Notes: a model not told the origin generated them from the sequence alone. A stretch of DNA of 64,000 nt from Heliomarina baculiformis (GCF_019966545.1 NZ_JAIMIC010000002.1:558001-622000), one strand, 5' to 3'; shown: positions 36,193-45,236, counted from the first letter of the stretch. Program-made: numbers and translations.

Positions 36193-37455
36193 TCAGAGCG
36201 CGCGCCAGCCGATGTCGCGGCGAAAGAACCCTTCGGGCCAGTCGATAGCATCGGCCATCGCATAGGCGCGATCGCGCGCTTCGGCCAGCGTCTTGCCGCG
36301 GGCGGTGACATTTAAAACCCGCCCGCCACTGGCGGTGATATGGCCATCGGTTTCGGAAGTGCCGGCGTGAAAGCACATTTCGCTGCTGGTTTCGGGCAGA
36401 TATTCCAGCCCGTTGATCCGGCTGCCTTTTTCGTAAGATCCGGGATATCCCTTGGCGGCCATGACGACTGTCATCGCATGATCGTCGGCCCAGTTCACCC
36501 GCATCTTTCCCAGGCGGGATTCGGCGGCGGCGTGCATCAGGTCCATAGCTTGCGCGCCGAGGCGCATCATCAGCACCTGACATTCCGGATCGCCGAAACG
36601 CACGTTGTATTCGACCAGCCGGGGCTGGCTGTCCCTGATCATCAGCCCGACGTAGAGAACGCCCTGATAGGGCATGTCGCGCTTGGCCATTTCCGCCATC
36701 GTCGGGCGCACGATTTCATCGAGCGCCTTTTGTGTGATTTCATCGGTCATGACAGGGGCGGGGGAATAGGCGCCCATGCCGCCGGTGTTGGGGCCGGTGT
36801 CGCCTTCGCCGACACGCTTGTGATCCTGAGCGGTGCCGATGGGCAGCACATCGGAGCCGTCGCAGAGCACGAAAAAGGACGCCTCTTCGCCTTCCATGAA
36901 CTCTTCGATGACAACCTCGGCCCCGGCGGAGCCGAATTCGCCGCCGAACATGTCGTCGATAGCGGCAAGGGCTTCGTCCTCGGTCATGGCGACGATGACG
37001 CCTTTGCCTGCCGCAAGACCGTCGGCCTTGACGACAATCGGCGCGCCCTGTTCGCGGATATAAGCGCGGGCTGCTTCGGCATCGGTGAAATGCGCGTAAT
37101 CGGCGGTGGGCGCCTTGGCGGCTGCACAGATTTCCTTGGTGAAATTCTTGCTGGCCTCAAGCTGGGCGGCAGCGGCCGAGGGACCGAAGACAAGGATATT
37201 CGCATCCCGCAGCGTGTCGGCGACGCCTGCCGCGAGCGGGGCTTCGGGGCCGACGATCACGAAATCGATACTGTTTTCCAGCGCGAATTCCACAACGGTT
37301 GGCCCGTCTAGGATATCGAGCTTGGCGCAGGCAGCGATGGCGGCGATGCCCGCATTGCCGGGGGCGACGATCAGCTTGTCGCATTTCGGGTTCTGCATGA
37401 CCGCCCAGGCAAGGCTGTGTTCACGCCCGCCGCTGCCCAAGATCAGAATGTTCAT
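36193..37455 (-). CDS. purD: Phosphoribosylamine--glycine ligase
   Basis: Second committed step of purine synthesis, forming GAR from phosphoribosylamine, glycine and ATP. The 420-residue protein begins MNILILGSGGREHSLAWA. It has the ATP-grasp domain in the middle (IVVKADGLAAGKGVIVA, then VVIEEFMEGEEASFFVL), and the GARS signature at VRFGDPECQVLM near 292-303. It is divergent from the DJ-1-like gene. Length is standard. Confidence 0.96.
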   Translation of the reverse strand: MNILILGSGGREHSLAWAVMQNPKCDKLIVAPGNAGIAAIAACAKLDILDGPTVVEFALENSIDFVIVGPEAPLAAGVADTLRDANILVFGPSAAAAQLEASKNFTKEICAAAKAPTADYAHFTDAEAARAYIREQGAPIVVKADGLAAGKGVIVAMTEDEALAAIDDMFGGEFGSAGAEVVIEEFMEGEEASFFVLCDGSDVLPIGTAQDHKRVGEGDTGPNTGGMGAYSPAPVMTDEITQKALDEIVRPTMAEMAKRDMPYQGVLYVGLMIRDSQPRLVEYNVRFGDPECQVLMMRLGAQAMDLMHAAAESRLGKMRVNWADDHAMTVVMAAKGYPGSYEKGSRINGLEYLPETSSEMCFHAGTSETDGHITASGGRVLNVTARGKTLAEARDRAYAMADAIDWPEGFFRRDIGWRAL

Positions 37456-37609
37456 CCGCTATCCCCTTGCTGCGGTGCTGTCACAAATCGCCGTCTGCAT
37501 AGGGGGCCGGCGGGCAATAGGCAAGAAGACGCGGGGGAAACTCGGCCAAAGGAACTCTGCCTTTCGGCTCGCGTTGGGTGGCCAGAAACAGAGAATAAGG
37601 AGTCATCAA

Positions 37610-38170
37610 ATGGCACGTCTCAGTGAAAAGAAAATTGCAATCCTTGCCACGCACGGATTCGAACAGTCCGAACTTGAAAAGCCGCTGGAAGCGCTCCGCG
37701 AGGCAGGCGCCGATGTCCATGTCGTTTCGCTGGAATGTGGAGAGATCAAAGGTTGGGATGGCGATGACTGGGGACGCCCGGTTACGGTAGACAAGCTGCT
37801 GTCGGACGTCTCTGCCAACGACTACGATGCGCTGGTGTTGCCCGGCGGTCAGATCAACCCGGACCTGCTTCGTGTTGAGAGGAACGCCGTCGAATTTATC
37901 CGGTCCTTCTGGGACAGCGGCAAGGCCATCGGTGCAATTTGCCACGCGCCTTGGTTGCTGGCAGAAGCGGAAATCGTCAAGGGGCGCAAAGTTACGTCCT
38001 ACAAGTCGATCGAAACCGACATTCGCAATGCGGGTGGTCTGTGGGAAGACAGTGAGGTCGTGACCGACATGGGGCTGGTGACAAGCCGTAACCCGGACGA
38101 CCTTCCTGCGTTCTGCAACAAGCTGATCGAGGAAATCGCAGAAGGTCGCCACGAAAAACGCGCGGCGTGA
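37610..38170 (+). CDS. DJ-1/PfpI family protein, class I glutamine amidotransferase-like
   Basis: A 186-residue protein of the PfpI/YhbO/YraA group. The reactive C111 lies at the nucleophile elbow in GAICHAPWLL and is followed by H112. The N-terminal FEQSELEKPLEALREAG and VLPGGQINPDLLR are typical. Relatives act as deglycases or chaperones against carbonyl stress. The start ATG 37610 follows AAGGAG; the frame upstream belongs to no gene. xseA starts 38 bp downstream. Confidence 0.88.
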   Translation: MARLSEKKIAILATHGFEQSELEKPLEALREAGADVHVVSLECGEIKGWDGDDWGRPVTVDKLLSDVSANDYDALVLPGGQINPDLLRVERNAVEFIRSFWDSGKAIGAICHAPWLLAEAEIVKGRKVTSYKSIETDIRNAGGLWEDSEVVTDMGLVTSRNPDDLPAFCNKLIEEIAEGRHEKRAA

Positions 38171-38208
38171 CCTTTTCCTGACGCGCGACATGGGGCAATA
38201 CTTGCCCC

Positions 38209-39756
38209 ATGTCCGATCTGATAGACGATCCCGCTCCGGGACAAAATACACCCGAATACACCGTGTCGGAGATATCCGGCGCGGTGAAACGTACTCTGGA
38301 AGACGAATTTGGCCGGATCCGCGTCAAGGGAGAGGTCGGGCGCGTGTTCAAGGCGCGCTCCGGGCATCTATACTATGACGTTAAGGATGACCGCAGTGTC
38401 CTGGCTTGCACTACTTGGAAAGGGCAGATCGCGAATCTTTCGGTGGTGCCCGAAGAGGGGCTGGAGGTCGTCGTTACCGGGCGGCTGACCGCATTCGGCG
38501 CGCAATCCAAGTACAACATGAACGTGGATGAGGTGGCCGTCGCTGGACAGGGCGCGTTGATGGCGCTTTTGGAGAAGCGCAAGAAGCAGCTTGCGGCCGA
38601 GGGCCTCTTTGAAGCGTCGCGTAAGCGGCCCTTGCCGTACCTGCCTGAAATTATTGGTGTTATTACCTCGCCCTCGGGAGCGGTGATCCGTGACATTCTG
38701 CATCGACTGCGCGACCGTTTTCCGCGCAAGGTGTTGATCTGGCCAGTCGCCGTGCAGGGCGCGGCTTGCGCGCCCGAGGTGACGCGGGCCATTGAAGGGT
38801 TCAATCGCCTGACTCCCGGCGGCGCTTTGCCGCGACCCGACTTGCTGATCGTGGCGCGTGGTGGCGGCTCGGTCGAGGATCTTTGGGGGTTCAACGAGGA
38901 AGTCGTCGCGCGGGCGGCGGCGGCGTCGGAGATTCCGCTGATTTCCGCCGTGGGTCACGAAACCGATACGACGCTGATTGATTTCGTTTCTGACCGTCGC
39001 GCACCGACGCCGACGGCGGCGGCCGAACTGGCTGTGCCGGTTCGGGTGGAATTGCTGGCCTGGGTCGAAGGGCAGGGCGCGCGGCTGACACGGGCGGGCA
39101 ATGGCGCGGTGACCCTGCGGCGTCAGCGGCTGGCCGATCTGAGCCGGGCCTTGCCACGGGGCGACAGCCTGCTGGCCTCGGCGCGGCAACGCTATGACCG
39201 GATCGCCGATCAGCTGCCGGTCGCGCTCATCAAGGGCGTTCAGGCGCATCGGGTACATCTGTCGGACGTTTCAGGCAGCCTGAGACCATCGATTTTGACG
39301 CGGATGATCGCGCAGGAACGGCGTGGCGTTCAGCAGTGGTCGGCGCGGCTGGTTCCGGCGTTGGACCGAGCGGTAGCGCAGCGGCGCACCGGGTTCGAAT
39401 CGCGCGCGGCGCGTCTGCGGCCGCGCGAACTGACAGCGAAAATTTCCCAGCGAAAACAGGATCTTGGGGGCTTGTCGAGGCGGCTTTCCGCAATCGGGCG
39501 CAACCAGGTTTCCGGGCTGGATATCCGGTTGAAAACAGCAGATCGGATGCTGGCCACGCTGGGATATGAGGCGACGCTGGAGCGGGGCTATGCGGTGATC
39601 CGCGCCGAGGGAGAGGTCGTGACCCGCAAGGCCGAGGCCGAAGGGGCGGCGACGCTTGAGATTCAATTCGCCGATGGCCGGATGAAGGTGGGCGGCAAGC
39701 CCGCGCGAAAGTCGTCGAAAACGGCACCCGAACCGGATCAGGGCAGCCTGTTCTGA
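38209..39756 (+). CDS. xseA: Exodeoxyribonuclease VII large subunit
   Basis: Catalytic subunit of ExoVII, which degrades single-stranded DNA from both ends. The 515-residue protein has the N-terminal OB-fold (EFGRIRVKGEVGRVFKARSGH near 36-56) and the catalytic core (ITSPSGAVIRDILHRLRDRFP, LLIVARGGGSVEDLWGFNEE, SAVGHETDTTLIDFVSDRRAPTP split over 145-270). The long coiled-coil C-terminus follows, ending SLF. The small subunit XseB is not in the window. Confidence 0.94.
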   Translation: MSDLIDDPAPGQNTPEYTVSEISGAVKRTLEDEFGRIRVKGEVGRVFKARSGHLYYDVKDDRSVLACTTWKGQIANLSVVPEEGLEVVVTGRLTAFGAQSKYNMNVDEVAVAGQGALMALLEKRKKQLAAEGLFEASRKRPLPYLPEIIGVITSPSGAVIRDILHRLRDRFPRKVLIWPVAVQGAACAPEVTRAIEGFNRLTPGGALPRPDLLIVARGGGSVEDLWGFNEEVVARAAAASEIPLISAVGHETDTTLIDFVSDRRAPTPTAAAELAVPVRVELLAWVEGQGARLTRAGNGAVTLRRQRLADLSRALPRGDSLLASARQRYDRIADQLPVALIKGVQAHRVHLSDVSGSLRPSILTRMIAQERRGVQQWSARLVPALDRAVAQRRTGFESRAARLRPRELTAKISQRKQDLGGLSRRLSAIGRNQVSGLDIRLKTADRMLATLGYEATLERGYAVIRAEGEVVTRKAEAEGAATLEIQFADGRMKVGGKPARKSSKTAPEPDQGSLF

Positions 39757-39781
39757 TTGATCGAGGACGGGTGAGGAGGAC

Positions 39782-40180
39782 CTAGACGCCGACGTCGGGG
39801 CCGTAGCAGATCATCTCTTCGCCGACGTCCTGCGCCTCGTAGAGTTCGGTGGAGGAATTGTTATTCTCGAACTGGGCGATCAGACCGCCCGTGCCTTTGC
39901 GAAAGGTCCAGCACTGCGGATCGCCCGGGCGATCATCGTAGACGAAACAGATTTGGCCCGCCTGTTCGTACCAAGATCCGTATTTGCATTCACCGTCCAG
40001 AAAGGACCAGACCACGCGGCGGTCATCGAGGTAACGCTCGACCCCGTAGGCCTCACCGCCATTGCCGTAGAACAGGGTTTTGCCATTGGTGTAGTTTTCA
40101 AACGCCTCTGCGCTCATCGCGGATTGAGCGGCCAGCGGCTGGGCGAGGAAAGCGGTGAGAATCAGCGATAGTCGTAGCAT
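39782..40180 (-). CDS. Secreted hypothetical protein, 132 aa
   Basis: A Sec signal peptide (MLRLSLILTAFLAQPLAAQS) precedes a small domain rich in aromatic residues and four Cys: ECKYGSWYEQAGQICFVYDD, then QCWTF and MICYGPD. It resembles periplasmic proteins of the DUF995-like type, but I am not certain of the family. The start at 40180 lies inside the 3' end of the AlkB-like gene, so the two same-strand genes overlap by 83 bp in different frames. Confidence 0.65.
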   Translation of the reverse strand: MLRLSLILTAFLAQPLAAQSAMSAEAFENYTNGKTLFYGNGGEAYGVERYLDDRRVVWSFLDGECKYGSWYEQAGQICFVYDDRPGDPQCWTFRKGTGGLIAQFENNNSSTELYEAQDVGEEMICYGPDVGV

Positions 40181-41261
40181 TGGCAAACTCTGCCACAGGG
40201 TCGCGGGTTTCGCTACCAATGGTTGACACAGGGTTAACGCCGGCTGCACGATCGGCGCCAAACCGGGCAACGCGCGGGTCCATCAGGCGTTTCCAGAGCG
40301 GCGGGACGGTTGCGATCATCGCCATGACGGGAAAGGTCGAGGGCAGCATCGGCATTTCATCCGGGTTCAGACGAAGGGCGGTAAAGCGGCGCGTGGGGGC
40401 CACGTGATGGTCCGAATGGCGCGGCGCGTTGAGCATCATCGCGGCGGAGTACCAAGGGCTCGCGTTCCAGGAATGGCGCGGAGAAACCGGCTCGAGCCGC
40501 CCATTGGCAAGGGTTTTGCGGCGCAGCCCATAATGCTGGACATAATCCGAAAGCATCAACTGCATCTGTGCGAATGTCGTGAGGGTGAGAAGGGCGAACA
40601 GGCCGGGCCATCCGGCGATGAGCAGGGCGGCAATCACCGTAACCGCGCCGCCCAAAGTGTATATAACGTAGGGGTGCATACCTCGCGCGTGGCCTTGTCG
40701 AAGACGGTTTTCGGCGCGAAGCCCGGCGTGGAATGAGCCTATGACAGCGCGGGGCCAGAAGCGATAGAATCCTTCACCCGATCGTGCCGAATTCGGATCG
40801 CGTTCGCTGGCGACGAGTGGGTGATGCACCCGTAGATGGGCCGAGACGTGATGGCCAAAGAGAAGCGAGCAGAAGATCGCGGTGCCAAGGCGGCGAAGCC
40901 CGCGTTGCGGGGCATGGATCAGCTCATGCCCGGTGGCATTTGAAACCTGACCGAGAAATAGGCCGATGCCGAACCACAGAGCGACGGTGGCGGCGGGGCT
41001 GCTGGTGCCATGCGCCAAGGCATGAACGCCCAGCCCGAGCAGCAGGAAATGCGCCGCAGTCAGAACAATGCAAAGCCGGTTGCCAAGAGTCAGCGCGGGT
41101 GTATCTCCGCGTGGCAGGGCAGGAAGCCGGGTCAGCCGGTCGGCGGCAAAGACGACAAGCGTCATGAAGGCGAGCCCGAGCCAGATCCAGACCCCACCCG
41201 CGATGCAGCCGAGACCAAGCAGGACCGCAGGTGTCAGGCTGGCCATCGCGTAACGGATCAT
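40098..41261 (-). CDS. AlkB-like alkane 1-monooxygenase / membrane fatty acid hydroxylase
   Basis: A 387-residue integral membrane di-iron enzyme. The histidine boxes are complete: HELIH at 112-116, HHVSAHLRVHH at 137-147 and HSDHH at 282-286. The NAPRHSDHH context favours alkane hydroxylase over desaturase. About six hydrophobic segments surround them. It would use O2 to hydroxylate alkanes or related chains and needs rubredoxin, whose gene is not nearby. The last ~27 residues (RFPRPAAGRSIRDERRGV at the end) are encoded over the start of the next gene and may be a non-conserved extension. An FNR-like box lies 62-75 bp upstream. Confidence 0.85.
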   Translation of the reverse strand: MIRYAMASLTPAVLLGLGCIAGGVWIWLGLAFMTLVVFAADRLTRLPALPRGDTPALTLGNRLCIVLTAAHFLLLGLGVHALAHGTSSPAATVALWFGIGLFLGQVSNATGHELIHAPQRGLRRLGTAIFCSLLFGHHVSAHLRVHHPLVASERDPNSARSGEGFYRFWPRAVIGSFHAGLRAENRLRQGHARGMHPYVIYTLGGAVTVIAALLIAGWPGLFALLTLTTFAQMQLMLSDYVQHYGLRRKTLANGRLEPVSPRHSWNASPWYSAAMMLNAPRHSDHHVAPTRRFTALRLNPDEMPMLPSTFPVMAMIATVPPLWKRLMDPRVARFGADRAAGVNPVSTIGSETRDPVAEFANATTIADSHRFPRPAAGRSIRDERRGV

Positions 41262-41322
41262 TAATTTCCCTTCCCGTAGAACGCGACTTTACGCTAGGGC
41301 GACATGGGCCGCGATTTTCGCT

Positions 41323-41336
41323 TTGATACGGGTCAA
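41323..41336. promoter_or_regulatory. FNR/FnrL-type box between alkB-like and FDH-beta genes
   Basis: TTGATACGGGTCAA fits TTGAY-N4-RTCAA. It lies 62-75 bp upstream of the AlkB-like start (minus strand) and about 153-166 bp upstream of the NuoE-NuoF fusion (plus strand). The distance suits regulation of the AlkB-like gene best. Confidence 0.5.
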
Positions 41337-41488
41337 AGGCTCGGGTCTGGTATCAAATGCGCGACGCCATGCATCATATGGGAAAGCTCAAGGCAACGCA
41401 AAGTCGCTCTGCCCTGTCGCTTTTGATCGAATGACGTGCCGCGGGTGGGATATAGATTGCTTAAGAATTGAACAGGGAAGCCGGCGAA

Positions 41489-43174
41489 ATGCAGGATCGC
41501 GAAGCAAAGGGTGTCTGGAAAACCGGTAAGGGCAAGGGGCGGCATACGCCCAAGGGCCGGCAGCTGGAGGATACAGCCTGGGAAGAGGTTCGCGCGCTGC
41601 TGGGGGAACGGCCGCGCCGTCGCGACCTGCTGATCGAGTTCCTGCACCTGATACAGGACGAATACGGGCATTTGTCTGCCGCGCATCTGCGGGCGCTGGC
41701 CGAGGAGATGCGGATCTCCATGGCTGAGGTTTACGAGGTGGCCACGTTCTACGCGCATTTCGACGTGGTGAAAGAGGGCGAAACGCCGCCGCCCGCGCTG
41801 ACCATCCGGGTCTGCGATTCGCTGTCTTGTGAGTTGGCAGGATCGCAGGCGTTGAAAGCGGCACTTGAAACCGGGCTGGACCCGTCAGAAGTCCGGGTGC
41901 TGCGCGCGCCCTGCATGGGCCGGTGCGAAACCGCGCCGGTGCTGGAGATCGGCCATAACCACATCACCCATGCGACGGTCGAAAAGACCATGCAGGCGAT
42001 AGAGGCGGGCGATACCCACACCCATATACCTGAATACGAGGGGTTCGAGGCTTATCGTGCGGATGGCGGATATGAGACGTTGCTTGATCTGCGTGAAAAC
42101 GGTGACTGGGAAGAGGTCCAGCAGCTGATCCTCGATTCAGGTCTGCGGGGTCTGGGCGGCGCGGGCTTTCCGAGCGGCAAAAAGTGGGGCTTTGTTCGGG
42201 CCAATGCCGGGCCGCGCTATCTTGCCGTGAACGGTGACGAAGGCGAGCCGGGGACGTTCAAGGACCGCTACTACCTTGAACGCAGGCCGCATGCCTTTCT
42301 CGAGGGCATGTTGATCGCCGGATGGGCGGTGGAAGCGAACACCTGCTTTATCTACATGCGGGACGAATACCCCGGAATCCTCGAAATCCTGCGCCGCGAA
42401 ATCCGTGCGCTCGAGGACGCGGGGATCGTCGCGTCCGGGTATATCGATCTGCGGCGCGGGGCCGGGGCATATATCTGCGGCGAAGAAAGCGCGATGATCG
42501 AATCCATTGAAGGCAAACGGGGAATTCCGCGTCACCGGCCGCCCTTCGTGGCGCAGGTCGGGGTCTTCGACCGTCCGACCTTGGTGCATAATGTCGAAAC
42601 GCTCTATTGGGTGAACCGTGTCTGCCGAGAGGGGCACGGTCTGCTCAGCAAGATGGAATTCAACGACCGTACCGGTCTTCGGAGTTTTTCGGTTTCGGGC
42701 CGGGTCAAGCAGCCGGGCGTGCACCTGCTGCCTGCGGGGTCGACCATTTCAGACGTGCTCGAAGCGGCAGGCGGTATGCTCGACGGGCATGAGTTCAAGG
42801 CATACCAGCCGGGCGGGCCGTCTTCCGGATTGTTGCCTGCGTCGCTGAACGACGTGCCGCTCGATTTCGACATGTTGCAGGAACATGGCACCTTTATCGG
42901 ATCGGCGGCGGTGGTGATCCTGTCGGACAAGGACAGCATGCGCGACGCGGCGCTGAACATGCTGCGCTTTTTCGAGGATGAGAGCTGTGGGCAATGTACG
43001 CCCTGTCGGGTGGGCTGCGAAAAGGCGGTGAAGCTTATGCAGGTGGATCACTGGGATCAGCCGCTGCTTGATGAGCTTTGTACGGCGATGGCGGATGCGA
43101 GCATTTGCGGGCTGGGGCAGGCGGCACCGAACCCGATCCGCAGCGTGATCCGGCATTTTCCCGAGGAAGTCTGA
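41489..43174 (+). CDS. NuoE-NuoF fusion, NAD-dependent formate dehydrogenase beta-subunit type
   Basis: A 561-residue diaphorase-type subunit. The N-terminal third is NuoE-like, with a thioredoxin-fold [2Fe-2S] site C-x4-C (CDSLSC) and C-x3-C (CMGRC). The rest is NuoF-like, with the NADH/FMN loop GLRGLGGAGFPSGKKWGF near 215-232, NGDEGEPGTFKDRYY near 243-257, and the [4Fe-4S] Cys SCGQCTPCRVGC plus ICGLGQ near the end. The start MQDREAKGVWKT with GKGKGRHTPKGRQ is typical of FDH beta subunits. ATG 41489 has GGAAG upstream; a TTG 7 codons earlier is less likely. No catalytic alpha subunit is adjacent; ftsY follows. Confidence 0.85.
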   Translation: MQDREAKGVWKTGKGKGRHTPKGRQLEDTAWEEVRALLGERPRRRDLLIEFLHLIQDEYGHLSAAHLRALAEEMRISMAEVYEVATFYAHFDVVKEGETPPPALTIRVCDSLSCELAGSQALKAALETGLDPSEVRVLRAPCMGRCETAPVLEIGHNHITHATVEKTMQAIEAGDTHTHIPEYEGFEAYRADGGYETLLDLRENGDWEEVQQLILDSGLRGLGGAGFPSGKKWGFVRANAGPRYLAVNGDEGEPGTFKDRYYLERRPHAFLEGMLIAGWAVEANTCFIYMRDEYPGILEILRREIRALEDAGIVASGYIDLRRGAGAYICGEESAMIESIEGKRGIPRHRPPFVAQVGVFDRPTLVHNVETLYWVNRVCREGHGLLSKMEFNDRTGLRSFSVSGRVKQPGVHLLPAGSTISDVLEAAGGMLDGHEFKAYQPGGPSSGLLPASLNDVPLDFDMLQEHGTFIGSAAVVILSDKDSMRDAALNMLRFFEDESCGQCTPCRVGCEKAVKLMQVDHWDQPLLDELCTAMADASICGLGQAAPNPIRSVIRHFPEEV

Positions 43175-43258
43175 GGCGCTGTTGGCGCTATCTGATCATC
43201 CGCTCTTCCATCCGGCGTGGTGCTGGACTACGTCATGGGGGCAATTGCGGAGTAGATC

Positions 43259-44650
43259 ATGGCATTTTTCACCAAGCTGAAAGATCGCTTGTTCAAATCC
43301 TCTTCCAAACTGGAGCAGGGTCTGGACGCGATCGTGGAAGATGGCGGCGAAGCCGAAGAGGTTGCAGCGGTGACGCGCGCGGCCGATCCGAAACCCGACA
43401 CGCCGCCAACCCCGGATCCGACACCCGAGCCGGAGCCGACCCCCATTCCGGACCCGACCCCGGATCCCGACCCGGCGCCGATCCCCGATCCGACGCCGGA
43501 GCCGACCCCGATCCCCGAGCGCGAGCCGGTCCCCGAGCCGGATGTGCCGCGGCCGACGCCGCGTCCCGATCCGAAACCGGATCTGCCGTCGCCGACACCT
43601 TCCCCGACCGAGGTCCCGTCACCATCGCCCAGCGAAGTGCCGGATAATCCCGAGCCGGGCCCGATCTCTCCGCCGAGTGAAGCGCCGATGCCAAGCGATC
43701 CGCAGCCCTCGATCTCGCCCGACCGGCTGGACATGGGCGCGCCTGAACCCGCACGCGGCGGCGGGCTGCTAGGCCGGTTGCTGGGCCGCAGCGCGCCCAA
43801 GACGGTGGTGCGCCGGGTGCTGGATGACGACATGCTGGAACAGCTCGAGGAGCTGCTGATCAGTGCCGACATGGGCGTGGATACTGCGCTGCGCGTCACC
43901 GCGAACATGGCCGAGGGTCGCTTTGGGCGGAAACTTTCGGTCGATGAGATCAAGCAGTTTCTCGCCACCGAAATCGCGCGGGTGATGGAGCCGGTCGCGC
44001 GGCCCCTGCCGATCTATTCGAAACGGCCGCAGGTCGTGCTGGTCGTCGGGGTGAACGGGTCGGGCAAGACCACGACCATCGGCAAGCTGGCAAGTCAGTT
44101 TCGTGCCGCTGGCAAGAAGGTGGTGATCGCGGCGGGTGATACCTTCCGGGCGGCGGCGGTGGAGCAGTTGCAGGTCTGGGGCGACCGGGCCGGGGTGCCG
44201 GTGCTGACCGCGCCGGAAGGGTCGGATCCGGCAAGCCTTGCCTTTGACGCGATGACCAAGGCGCAGGAAGACGGGGCCGATCTTTTGCTGATTGACACCG
44301 CAGGGCGGTTGCAAAACCGCGCCGACCTGATGGAAGAGCTTGCCAAGATCGTTCGCGTGATCCGCAAAAAGGATGAAACCGCGCCGCATAACACCCTGCT
44401 GGTGCTGGATGCGACGACGGGCCAGAACGCGCTGAGCCAGGTCGAGACCTTCCGCAAGATTTCCGACGTGTCCGGTCTGGTGATGACCAAGCTGGACGGG
44501 ACCGCCAAGGGCGGCGTCCTCGTCGCGCTGGCCGACAAGTTCGGTCTTCCGATCCATGCCATTGGCGTGGGCGAGCAGATCGACGATCTCGCCCCGTTCG
44601 ACCCCGATGAATTTGCCGCCGCGCTGACAGGGATGGATAGCGCCGCGTGA
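43259..44650 (+). CDS. ftsY: Signal recognition particle receptor FtsY
   Basis: SRP receptor GTPase that docks ribosome-SRP complexes at the membrane. The NG domain lies in about 180-463: P-loop GVNGSGKT at 264-271, DTAGRLQNR near 350, TKLDGTAKGG near 410 and a C-terminal amphipathic helix. The N-terminal A domain (1-175) is striking. After a short helix (FFTKLKDRLFKSSSKLEQGL) comes about 120 residues made almost only of Pro, Asp, Glu, Thr and Ser in imperfect PDPTPEPEPTPIP-type repeats. FtsY A domains are variable and acidic, but this proline content is unusual. Ribosome binding site GGAG. Confidence 0.95.
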   Translation: MAFFTKLKDRLFKSSSKLEQGLDAIVEDGGEAEEVAAVTRAADPKPDTPPTPDPTPEPEPTPIPDPTPDPDPAPIPDPTPEPTPIPEREPVPEPDVPRPTPRPDPKPDLPSPTPSPTEVPSPSPSEVPDNPEPGPISPPSEAPMPSDPQPSISPDRLDMGAPEPARGGGLLGRLLGRSAPKTVVRRVLDDDMLEQLEELLISADMGVDTALRVTANMAEGRFGRKLSVDEIKQFLATEIARVMEPVARPLPIYSKRPQVVLVVGVNGSGKTTTIGKLASQFRAAGKKVVIAAGDTFRAAAVEQLQVWGDRAGVPVLTAPEGSDPASLAFDAMTKAQEDGADLLLIDTAGRLQNRADLMEELAKIVRVIRKKDETAPHNTLLVLDATTGQNALSQVETFRKISDVSGLVMTKLDGTAKGGVLVALADKFGLPIHAIGVGEQIDDLAPFDPDEFAAALTGMDSAA

Positions 44651-44684
44651 AACTCTCCCTTTCCGAAGACCGGTACCGGGGCCG

Positions 44685-45167
44685 TCAATGCGTGCCCATG
44701 CCCTTTTCCAGCCAGCGCAGACCGATCAGAACCGCGGTGACCAGAAGGGTCGCGAGCGCGGCCAGCGGTGCTTGTCCGGCACCGCAGGCAAGACCGATGG
44801 CCCCGGCCAGCCACATTGAGGCCCCGGTCGTCAGGTTCCTCACCTTGTCGCCCGACGTAAAGATTACGCCCGCGGCGAGAAAGGCGACACCGGCAGTGAC
44901 GGCCTCGATCAGTCGCAGGGGGTCGATCTGCACTTCATTGCCGACGCCAAAGGGAAGGCTGCCAAGGTGTTGTGAGACGAGGATAAACAGGCAGGCGGCG
45001 ATCGAGACGAGCATATGGGTGCGCAGACCGGCAGGTTTACGACGCCATTCCCGCTCCATGCCGATCACGGCGCCAAGCACCAGCGCGGCAAGCATGCGGG
45101 TCATGGCCACGATCAGCGGCACTTCAGAGAAGGTATTGGTAAGTTCGTCGACAATCGTGTCCCACAT
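44685..45167 (-). CDS. MgtC/SapB family membrane protein
   Basis: A 160-residue inner-membrane protein with four to five hydrophobic segments and the family core MLAALVLGAVIGMEREW, RKPAGLRTHMLVSIAACLF near 25-60 and RLIEAVTAGVAFLAAGVIF near 87-105. Such proteins affect Mg homeostasis and ATP synthase in pathogens; in environmental bacteria their role is unclear. GAAGGAG precedes ATG 45167. It converges on ftsY and is divergent from the EamA gene. Confidence 0.88.
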   Translation of the reverse strand: MWDTIVDELTNTFSEVPLIVAMTRMLAALVLGAVIGMEREWRRKPAGLRTHMLVSIAACLFILVSQHLGSLPFGVGNEVQIDPLRLIEAVTAGVAFLAAGVIFTSGDKVRNLTTGASMWLAGAIGLACGAGQAPLAALATLLVTAVLIGLRWLEKGMGTH

Positions 45168-45236
45168 GAATTTCTCCTTCGTCTGCGGTAGTCACAAAAC
45201 AGTCCGATCCTATCACAGGTTCCCGGTGGGCGTGCG

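Noticed and set aside
43385-43740. Short repeated units that could suggest a CRISPR or tandem-repeat array
   Set aside because: The units are in frame, of codon size and encode a Pro/Asp/Glu/Thr tract of FtsY; there are no spacers.
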